A stretch of 50,562 nt of DNA from Candidatus Undinarchaeales archaeon (GTDB taxonomy: Archaea; SpSt-1190; JASMDC01), in assembly GCA_030753015.1 (NCBI GenBank), contig JASMDC010000025.1:1-50562 (forward strand), written 5' to 3'. Made by a program: the position numbers and the translations under genes. The notes under the pieces are model-generated. The model was not told the DNA's origin. It saw only the letters and a list, made by a program, of their open reading frames with translations, and searched no databases. Within the stretch, counting starts at the first letter, position 1, and every line of letters starts with the position of its first letter. Shown piece by piece: positions 41,001 to 48,500 of the stretch.

Positions 41001-41212
41001 TCGGGGAAGGCCAGCGCCAGTCCGCCGATGTCGCCCTTGGGATCGATGGCGAGGGTAGGGACGCGGGTGAGCGCTGCCTCCTCGATGAGCGTCTTGCACA
41101 TCACGGTCTTGCCCGAGCCCGTGGCGCCGAGGACCACGCCGTGCTTGAGCAGGAGGTCGCTGTTGAGAGTGAAACGCTGTCCGTCGCTGGTCGTACCTAT
41201 GTTGAGCTCCAT
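38009..41212 (-). CDS. HerA-like ATPase with coiled coil, Cys/His array and C-terminal membrane anchor
   Basis: The 1067-residue protein has an N-terminal HerA/FtsK-type ATPase: Walker A GATGSGKT (residues 29-36), AIDPKGDIGG, Walker B RYLLYFDEIAGYLPSD (near 310) and FATQNPGDIDY with following NRFVGN. A helical region of about 250 residues includes a Lys/Glu-rich coiled coil (near 650-740). Next come about 200 residues densely packed with Cys and His (repeating C-x2-C and C-x2-H, such as CDVCQVALCEGH and CTYCDKVFCPDH), probably binding several zincs in B-box/RING-like modules. A final hydrophobic helix (LILALAFVVAFLLTLVYVL) is a tail anchor. It is divergent from the giant surface protein. The ATG used precedes the conserved N-terminus; earlier in-frame ATGs exist. 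Confidence 0.82.
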   Translation of the reverse strand: MELNIGTTSDGQRFTLNSDLLLKHGVVLGATGSGKTVMCKTLIEEAALTRVPTLAIDPKGDIGGLALAFPELDFRPWSDTEAENAGMDPDEYSRKMGERYLESLAQFDYTAEQIRQLKETTEVRIYTPKSTTGLEVSISPRMEPPPRFNELMNADPTLALDMIESTMLSLLKLVGYSDSAKKELSFLSQCLLHEWEKGSSPDLGALINQVMSPPFEEMGSLTVDQFINEKERSELASKLNLVLTLPGLKAWFVGEPLNFDRIFARGERTPITVMDLRWITEESERQFFVGMLTQELYKWLLKQGGTQNLRYLLYFDEIAGYLPSDPKNPPSKKGLRLLIKQARAFGLGCIFATQNPGDIDYMALSNINNRFVGNLKTKRDVEKVALGMDIPVTELADQLAVLKTRQFFFHNPDRGEPLFVQPRWLLTYHRGPLNPEEIQLLAAPFEKTKEEVAAAEPTKRKKAVSLPGLGESLLDPKVTTDGLLATFPLEEVMARAKRVTVRATPLLAASLSCSVEKKLPGIIEAFRADQEWQVTADMSAAGPDVLFEGVDGSEYTGSTFADGMKAIASGAEHALEKFEPAAKHRELLKAAQRTAAEELSGIIYYSPKTNMFSMDADEVRESLKDHFALDLEGKTSRVDEKQAKLEDETAYKKEKAEGDIQRYRTDIASLEGEVKDLESQKAAKKKEGKPITQLNTSISSRKRRIADIKAKISAAEKTIAMLDKKQEREAAAIAREKQLVEKQFTQTLDRELKSLELRVDPDSVAVSEPRVVWIPRTIVVDTEIGYPKGSREVTVTYTVDGAGSAGPCEHAGCTVDLTTEAPGAVCIEGGELLCEEHTLRCDVCQVALCEGHSTPCIVEGCSRAVCPEHVGERSCKICQHVVCTEHGSSCSVCGELLCPDHAINCAASGEVICKEHSWTCPQCESVLSERIDEVPCSVCQMVTCPMCSIECAAGGKPLCNEHAVACTTEGCDKHVSSEHADGHKCTYCDKVFCPDHIHDCPNCGKQVCDEHAVVLRRDLVRTEERCRNCTSDEMIAEARTRNIKLILALAFVVAFLLTLVYVLQGGF

Positions 41213-41308
41213 GGAGAGTATCCCCCGAACTGGACAATCGAGCATATCAATAAAAATCCACGGTCGGCGCATTGAAGGCCGACAGGGAGGTCTACACGTC
41301 GTCGTCGA

Positions 41309-41332
41309 AATACCTATTTAAACCATCCACCG
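41309..41332 (+). promoter_or_regulatory. Promoter of first giant surface protein
   Basis: AATACCTATTTAAACC followed by ATCCACCG contains the TATA box TATTTAAA (41315-41322), 30 bases before ATG-GGA, giving a leaderless or nearly leaderless mRNA. The same 24-base element, with one difference, recurs before the second giant gene at 45467-45490. Confidence 0.6.
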
Positions 41333-41344
41333 CTTGGAAGTACA

Positions 41345-44300
41345 ATGGGAAGGCATACACTTCGAGTTATTATCTTGTTCCTGTTCGCTCTCGCGTTCGT
41401 TGGAGTGGGCGCGGACTGCACAACGGACGCAGACTGTCCTTCGAACCTGGTCTGTAAAGAGGGCAGTTGTTACTTCGGTGGAAAGGGCTGCTGCCTGCAC
41501 ATGGGGGCGGACGACCACTGCGAATACCTGAACCACTGGAACTGCAATACGGGATGGTTCATCTTGTCGAGCTGCGAGGCCCAGGCCCATGTGTGCTCTA
41601 CGGCCACTCCCACTCCGACACCTACCCCGCCCGCTGACGAGTGCACCAACAATGACGACTGTCCTTCGAACCTTGTCTGCCACGATGGTGGATGCTACTT
41701 CGGTTCCAAGGGCTGCTGCCTGCACATGGGGGCGGACGACCACTGCGAGTACCTGGACCACTGGGAATGCGATACGGGATGGTTCATTCTGTCGAGCTGT
41801 GAGTCCCAGGCCCATGTGTGCTCTACACCCTCTCCGGTCTCCACTCCCACACCTTCATCGCTCGACGCGCTAATCCTCGCAACGACAATCAACTATCCCG
41901 ACGCCATTGTTGCTGGCGCGGCCGCTCAGAAGATGGGTGTCCCTGTACTCCTCACACCGCCCGATGTTCTTTCTGAAGACGTGGATACTTTCATCAAGGA
42001 GGAGAAGCCCCAGAAGATAATCCTCCTCGGCGGGACTGCGGTCATCGGGAGCGCCATCGAGGGGAACCTTACGACCGACGGTTACGATACCGTGCGTCTG
42101 TGGGGGATGACCCGATTCGGCACCGCAGCCGAACTGGCCCAGCACGCGTGGGACGCCGGTGCTGACGAGGCAGTTGTGGTGAACGATCGCATCGAAGATG
42201 GAGGAAGTGATGAGCACACTCAGCTGGTGATGGCAAAGGAACTGGCCGCAGCCCGGACACAGCCCATCCTCCTCACATCCAACGAGGAACTGCCCCCTGC
42301 TACCAAGGAGGCGCTTGAGGAGCTCGGCGTCAAGAAGGTGACGCTCGTAGGCACCCGGTTCGAGGAATCCGTGCTCACCGCGCTCCGAGAGCTCGGGATT
42401 CATCTTGAGGTGGTCACTGGCGAGACGGTGGAGGAGGTGAACGAGAAGCTTCAAGAGGAGGTCGTGGATGTGCTACGGGAAAACGTTCCTGGAGGACAGC
42501 TCACACGCCTCGTTGTCCTGGCCGCAGGCACTGATTACAGGGCATCCATCTCACTCCCGGCAAGCGACGAGGCCACGGCGTCCATGATCCTTCTAGACGC
42601 GGACCAGGTCCCGAAGGTCATCGACTTCATCGGGAAACACGGTATCAAGGAAGTGACGGTCATCGGTGTGCCCAGGATCACCTCTGCAGTAGTCGCCCAG
42701 CTCCTTATGGTAGAAGGCGTCCAGGTGAGCGCCCTCTCGACCAAAGCCATCGAGAAGGGCCTCATCGATCACATCAAGGAGCGGCGCGATAACTGGAGGA
42801 AGCAACGAGGGGAAAGCCTGAACCGTCGTGAGAAGGAGCTTGCAGAGCATGGTCACGAGCTCAAGAAACGGACGGAGCGTGCCGTTGAGAAGTCACAGAA
42901 GATAATCACCGAGGTCACCGCGGCCCTTGAGGAGATCACGTCAGTGGATCTCCCTGGCGAGCTCATCCAGATCGTCGTGATGTTCGAAAGCAAGCTGGAC
43001 AAGGCCCGACAGCTGGTAGATCAGGCCCATGATATCGTCGAGGGCGCTGGTGGTGATGGTCGGGCGTACGCCGAGGCCCTCCGGCTCCTGAAGAAAGCGG
43101 AGGGTGTGGCCCGTGAGGCTAAGTACAAGGGTATGAAGATGATCGCTGAGTTCGAGCGGCGTCAGATGGAGTCCCTCCGACGACAGAAAGAGTATGAGGC
43201 CGAGCGTTTGCGAAAGGAGCGTGATGCCATGGCCGATGAGTTCCTTGGCGATATGGATATCAAGGAGAACCTGCGCGATAGGATCCTTTCGAAGAGGGAG
43301 CATCTTGCAGATGTTCGCGAGCGCGTCAAGGAGGACCGCGGCCGTGGTCAGCCCGGAAAGCGCAGGTTCGGTCCATCCCTTGAAGGTAAGGAAATCGGTC
43401 CGCGTTTCGACAAGGACCGGTTCCGCAAGAAGGACCTCTCGAAGCGCAGGTTCGGCAAGGACCTCTCTCTGCGTGGCGCCGATCCGTGCAAGCGGTGCAT
43501 CTCGAAGTGCGGAGATGAGGAGCAAGGTCCCGAGTGCGCGTTCATCTGTGCCGACACCTGCGGGAAGAGCCCGTGCGACCTGTGCAACGAGTACTGTCCT
43601 GAGGAGATCGACGATCCCAGGATGTGCCCGATCATCTGCGGCGAGGTCTGCCGGATGGCTGACGAGGTTGCCGATTTCCGTGGTTTCAAGTCACCCCGAT
43701 CCGAGGATGGACGTGAGTCGAGCGGCCTGACATGCTGCCAGCCGGACCGGGGCGCGTCCACGCCCGCCTGCATCGTCGACCTGGGCCAGCCGTGCCCCAA
43801 TAGGTACCGTCCCCTCGAGGACGAGTGGGTGGACCCCTTCAATGATGGCAACTGCATCGGAGACAAGGGCGATCGCGGTCCTCGGTGCGAAGAGTTCGAC
43901 CTGAGCGACGCACCTTTCCCTGAGGATGGGGGACGGTACAGGGATGATTATCGGGATGAGGATCGGTTCATGGATGATGACCGATGGCTCCCGCCGCCCG
44001 ACCTCCCGCCGAAGCACAGGTCCGGAGACCTGTGCAGAGAGTGCGTGGACGAGTGCTTTGCCAAGGGCGAGGATGGGGCCGAGTGCGGATTCATCTGTGA
44101 GCGCCCCTGTGGCGTCGATGCCTGTGACATCTGCGAGAAGGGGTGTCGTATCAATGACATCCCGCCAGCCGAATGCCATAACACTTGCCGGCCCGCGTGC
44201 GAGGAGCCGGAGGAGTTTGACTACGACGAAGGAAGCCAGTGCGATCGCTGTGTGGACGACTGCATGGAAGAGCTCGGCAACCTGGATGAGTGCAGCGGTA

Positions 44301-45295
44301 TCTGCGAGGATGCGTGCCACCGCGATCCGTGCTCCGTGTGCGAAGGTCAGTGTCCGCGTGTCCTGGATGACGCGAGTGAGTGCCACGACACATGCGGTAT
44401 GGTTTGCGGCCGGCCTCCGTCCGAGCCCGAAGGGCCCGACCCCATCACCCTCTGCCGTGACCAGTGCAAGGGGCAGAGGGACGCGGGGGCATGCATGCAG
44501 TTCTGTATAAGGCGATGGGACAAAGAAGCCCGAGCCGGGCCAAGGTCCGGCCAGCTCCCCGAGAGCGGGCCCTCCGACGACACTGTCAGGTCTGCGTTGA
44601 TGAAGAGGACAGAAGCGGAGTTCCGCGGCTCGAACCGGGATGAGCGCGACACGGACCTCCGCGAGGACTTTGACGAGCGGTACACGTCCATCGGGTCCCG
44701 CTTCGGGAATGCTTCCGTGGCGCGGGGATGGCGCAACACCCTGGTCGGTCTCGACCTGGTGCGTCCGGGGGGCTATCAGCAGTGGACCAGCACAACAACG
44801 GAATACACGTATGACGTATATGGTAGGATCTCGGCGACGAGAGAGACCGTGACCAGCAACGAGAGCCCGGACAAGGTCGCCACCAGGACCACCTCCTTCA
44901 AATATGACTCCCTCGGTGAGGTGCTGGAGATCCGCGAGACCGTGACCGGTGGAACAGGCCAGAACGAGACAACTCTCACCGACATCCGTCGTGATGACGA
45001 GGGCCGTGTGACGGGATTCCAGTACACGGAAGGGACCGGTGAATTTACCGTCACCGGTATCAGCTACGATGATTATGGTGGCGAGGTAACGAGCTACCAT
45101 TTCGAGGATGCAACCGGTTCCGTTGATGTGGGCGAGATCGACATCACGGACATACGCTACGATGATGTTGGCCGAATGACGGGATATCGTCATACCGTGA
45201 TGCGCGCCGGGTCCACGTTGGAACGGATTTGCGGTGATGGCACGTGCACGCCGCCGTTCGAGAACGCGCGCTCGTGTCCGGTTGACTGCGGATAG
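41345..45295 (+). CDS. Giant CWB2 surface protein 1 with Cys-rich modules and YD-like repeats
   Basis: The 1316-residue secreted protein has a signal peptide (VIILFLFALAFVGVGA). Two copies of a Cys-rich module follow (residues about 23-86 and 98-161, DADCPSNLVC...GCCLHMGADDHCEYL), joined by a Thr/Pro linker. Residues about 176-460 carry cell-wall-binding type 2 repeats (LDALILATTINYPDAIVAGA, IILLGGTAVIGS). A long Arg/Glu coiled coil follows (about 475-690), then three copies of a Cys-rich domain with CxxC pairs (starts near 713, 895 and 963) and a truncated fourth. Five YD/RHS-like strands (TYDVYGRISATRETV, IRYDDVGRMTGYRH) end in a CGDGTC motif. No membrane anchor is seen, so attachment through CWB2 is likely. 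Confidence 0.85.
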   Translation: MGRHTLRVIILFLFALAFVGVGADCTTDADCPSNLVCKEGSCYFGGKGCCLHMGADDHCEYLNHWNCNTGWFILSSCEAQAHVCSTATPTPTPTPPADECTNNDDCPSNLVCHDGGCYFGSKGCCLHMGADDHCEYLDHWECDTGWFILSSCESQAHVCSTPSPVSTPTPSSLDALILATTINYPDAIVAGAAAQKMGVPVLLTPPDVLSEDVDTFIKEEKPQKIILLGGTAVIGSAIEGNLTTDGYDTVRLWGMTRFGTAAELAQHAWDAGADEAVVVNDRIEDGGSDEHTQLVMAKELAAARTQPILLTSNEELPPATKEALEELGVKKVTLVGTRFEESVLTALRELGIHLEVVTGETVEEVNEKLQEEVVDVLRENVPGGQLTRLVVLAAGTDYRASISLPASDEATASMILLDADQVPKVIDFIGKHGIKEVTVIGVPRITSAVVAQLLMVEGVQVSALSTKAIEKGLIDHIKERRDNWRKQRGESLNRREKELAEHGHELKKRTERAVEKSQKIITEVTAALEEITSVDLPGELIQIVVMFESKLDKARQLVDQAHDIVEGAGGDGRAYAEALRLLKKAEGVAREAKYKGMKMIAEFERRQMESLRRQKEYEAERLRKERDAMADEFLGDMDIKENLRDRILSKREHLADVRERVKEDRGRGQPGKRRFGPSLEGKEIGPRFDKDRFRKKDLSKRRFGKDLSLRGADPCKRCISKCGDEEQGPECAFICADTCGKSPCDLCNEYCPEEIDDPRMCPIICGEVCRMADEVADFRGFKSPRSEDGRESSGLTCCQPDRGASTPACIVDLGQPCPNRYRPLEDEWVDPFNDGNCIGDKGDRGPRCEEFDLSDAPFPEDGGRYRDDYRDEDRFMDDDRWLPPPDLPPKHRSGDLCRECVDECFAKGEDGAECGFICERPCGVDACDICEKGCRINDIPPAECHNTCRPACEEPEEFDYDEGSQCDRCVDDCMEELGNLDECSGICEDACHRDPCSVCEGQCPRVLDDASECHDTCGMVCGRPPSEPEGPDPITLCRDQCKGQRDAGACMQFCIRRWDKEARAGPRSGQLPESGPSDDTVRSALMKRTEAEFRGSNRDERDTDLREDFDERYTSIGSRFGNASVARGWRNTLVGLDLVRPGGYQQWTSTTTEYTYDVYGRISATRETVTSNESPDKVATRTTSFKYDSLGEVLEIRETVTGGTGQNETTLTDIRRDDEGRVTGFQYTEGTGEFTVTGISYDDYGGEVTSYHFEDATGSVDVGEIDITDIRYDDVGRMTGYRHTVMRAGSTLERICGDGTCTPPFENARSCPVDCG
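41414..41830 (+). repeat. Two tandem copies of a 225-base Cys-rich module
   Basis: The segments beginning near 41414 and 41639 encode nearly the same module (CPSNLVC, GCCLHMGADDHCEYL, W-F-I-L-S-S-C-E, AHVCST), with a period of about 225 bases and long identical DNA stretches such as GGCTGCTGCCTGCACATGGG. They are separated by a Thr/Pro linker. Confidence 0.75.
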
Positions 45296-45466
45296 TACGT
45301 GATCGGCCCATGATACGGTGACAGTCGTCAAGGATGATGGGGATTCCCCACCGGCGTCGTCGTTCTATCCAGAAAGAGGACGGCATGCTCGACGCCCGGC
45401 GATCTGACCGGTACCGACGGGAGTCGAAGCGGAACGGCCCCCGATGACCTCTTCTTTTCCGTCCCG

Positions 45467-45490
45467 AATACCTATTTAAACTATCCACCG
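45467..45490 (+). promoter_or_regulatory. Promoter of second giant surface protein
   Basis: AATACCTATTTAAACT followed by ATCCACCG is almost identical to the element at 41309-41332, and the ATG-GGA at 45504 lies at nearly the same distance. The rest of the 200-base gap between the two giant genes holds no recognised feature. Confidence 0.6.
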
Positions 45491-45503
45491 GAGATAGATG
45501 GGT

Positions 45504-48500
45504 ATGGGATCCATTTCAGCAAGAACGCTCATCACGACAATCCTGATAACCATGATGCTGGGATCCGCCCTGGACTGCACGGACAGTGACGGTGGCAAGA
45601 ACTACTATACGCAGGGCCACTTGATCGGCGAGATGGCGCAGCCTGGAGGCTCGACGTACCACCTTGACTCCTTCGACGCCTGTACGGACGCGACCCGTGT
45701 TTCCGAGTACTTCTGCTACGTTGAGGGTGGTGTCGAGTACGGCCTCTGGGAGACATATAACTGCGCCAACGAGGGCAAGTTCTGCGAGAATGGCGTGTGC
45801 GTCGATCCCGAGCCTCTCCCACCCTGCACCGACAGCGACGGCGGGAAGGATTACTACACGCAGGGCCATCTCGTTGGCGAGATGGAGCAACCCGGTGGTT
45901 CCACTTACCACCTTGACGGATTCGACACCTGCACTGACGCGACTCGTGTTTCTGAGTACTTCTGCTACATTGAAGGTGGCGTCGAGTACGGCATCTGGGA
46001 GACATATAACTGCGCTAACGAGGGCAAGTTCTGCGAGAATGGCGTGTGCGTCGATCCCGAGCCTCTCCCACCCTGCACCGACAGCGACGGCGGGAAGGAT
46101 TACTATACGCAGGGCCACTTGATCGGCGAGATGGCGCTGCCTGGATGCTCGTCGTACCACCTTGACTCCTTCTACGCCTGCACTGACGCGACCCGTGTTT
46201 CCGAGTACTTCTGCTACCTTGAAGGGGGCATCGAGTACGGCATCTGGGAGACGTACAACTGCGCCAATGAGGGGAAGATATGCGAGGAGGGGAAATGTGT
46301 CGCTGATCCCGAAGCGCAGGACGCTGAGCTCGAATGTACGGACAGAGACGGTGGCAAGGACTACTACGTGAAGGGCCATCTCGTTGGCGAGATGTCGCAG
46401 CCCGGCGGCTCGACTTACCACCTTGACGGGTTCGACGCCTGCACTGACGCGACCCGTGTTTCCGAGTACTTCTGTTACGTTGAGGGTGGTGTCGAGTACG
46501 GCCTCTGGGAGACATATAACTGCGCCAACGAGGGCAAGTTCTGCGAGAATGGCGTGTGCGTCGATCCCGAGCCTCTCCCACCCTGCACCGACAGCGACGG
46601 CGGGAAGGACTACTACACGAAGGGCCATCTCGTTGGTGAGATGGAGCAGCCCGGTGGTTCCACGTACCACCTTGACGGATTCGACGCCTGCACTGACGCG
46701 ACTCGTGTTTCCGAGTACTTCTGTTACGTGGAAGGGGGCATCGAGTACGGAATCTGGGAGACGTATAACTGCGCTAACGAGGGCAAGCTCTGCGAGGAAG
46801 GCGTGTGTGTCGATCCCGAGCCTCTCCCCCCTTGTACCGACAGCGACGGCGGGAAGGACTACTACGTGAAGGGCCACCTTGTCGGCGAGATGGAGCAGCC
46901 CGGCGGTTCCACGTACCACCTTGACGGGTTCGACGCCTGCACTGACGCGACCCGCGTTTCCGAGTACTTCTGCTACGTTGAGGGTGGTGTCGAGTACGGC
47001 ATCTGGGAGACGTATAACTGTGCCGACGAGGGAAAGGTCTGCGAGGATGGAAGCTGTATTCCCTCCGTCGAGGACACCCCGCCCTGCACGGACAGCGATG
47101 GTGGCAAGGACTACTACACAAAGGGTAATCTTATCGGCGAAATGGAGCAGCCCGGCGGCTCTACGTACCACCTTGACTCGTCCGACGCCTGCACGGACCC
47201 CACGCGCCTGTCAGAGTATTTCTGCTACGAGGAGGATGGGATCCAGTACGGCATCTGGGAGACGTATGACTGCGCTGACGAGGAGAAGTTGTGCGAGAAC
47301 GGCGTGTGCATCGAGCCTGACCAGGAGGACGAGGTCCAGCTCTGCCAGGACTCTGACGGTGGCAAGGACTACTACACAAAGGGTCATCTCGTCGGCGAGA
47401 TGGCGCAACCCGGCGGTTCGACATACCACCTTGACTCCTTCGACGCTTGCACCGATGCGACTCGCGTTTCCGAATACTTCTGCTACCTTGAGGGAGGCAT
47501 CGACTACGGCATCTGGGAGACGTACAACTGCGCGGACGAGGGCAAGTCCTGTGAGGACGGTGCGTGCGTTGTCCCGGCCCCTGCCGAGGGGACGCCTCCC
47601 TGCGCTGACAGCGACGGTGGGAAGGACTACTACACGAAGGGCCATCTCGTCGGCGAGATGGAGCAGCCCGGCGGTTCCACATATCACCTTGACTCGTCCG
47701 ATGCTTGCACGGACGCGACCCGTGTCTCCGAATACTTCTGCTACGTAGAAGGAGGTATCGAGTACGGCATCTGGGAGACGTACGACTGTGCCAACGAGGG
47801 GAAAGCATGCGAGGACGGTGTATGCGTTGTCCCGGCCCCTGCCGAAGGGACGCCTCCCTGCACCGACAGTGACGGCGGGAAGGACTACTACACGCAGGGC
47901 CATCTCGTCGGCGAGATGGCGCAGCCAGGAGGCTCAACATACCACCTTGACTCGTCCGACGCCTGCACGGACGCGACCCGCGTTTCAGAGTACTTCTGCT
48001 ACGTGGAAGGAGGTGTCGAGTACGGCATCTGGGAGACGCACGACTGTGCTGACGAGGGCAAGCTGTGCAATGACGGCGTGTGCGTCACCGATCCCGCAGC
48101 GCAGGGTGGCGAGCTTGAATGCACGGACAGCGACGGCGGGAAGGACTACTACGAGAAGGGTAATCTTGTCGGCGAGATGGCGCAGCCCGGGGGTTCCACG
48201 TACCACCTTGACTCGTCCGACGCCTGCACGGACGCGACTCGCGTTTCAGAGTACTTCTGCTACGTGGAAGGAGGTGTCGAGTACGGCATCTGGGAGACGT
48301 ACGATTGCGCCAACGAGGGGAAAGCATGCGAGGATGGTGCGTGTGTTGCCCCGGCCCCTGCCGAGGGGACGCCTCCCTGTACGGACAGCGACGGTGGGAA
48401 GGACTACTATGTGAAGGGCCAACTCGTTGGTGAGATGGAGCAGCCCGGCGGTTCCACGTACCACCTTGACTCGTCCGACGCTTGCACGGACGCGACCCGC

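Noticed and set aside
43691-45331. Long minus-strand open frame of 546 codons
   Set aside because: It is antisense to the Cys-rich and YD-repeat part of giant protein 1. The plus-strand frame has clear domains and signal peptide, while this frame shows none.
45296-45466. C/D-box small RNA in the gap between the giant genes
   Set aside because: Box-like sequences (ATGATGG, CTGA) are imperfect and poorly spaced.
45516-47171. Long minus-strand repetitive open frame of 551 codons, and a similar one at 47211-47903
   Set aside because: It is the antisense image of the 13-unit repeat; its periodicity follows entirely from the plus-strand repeats.
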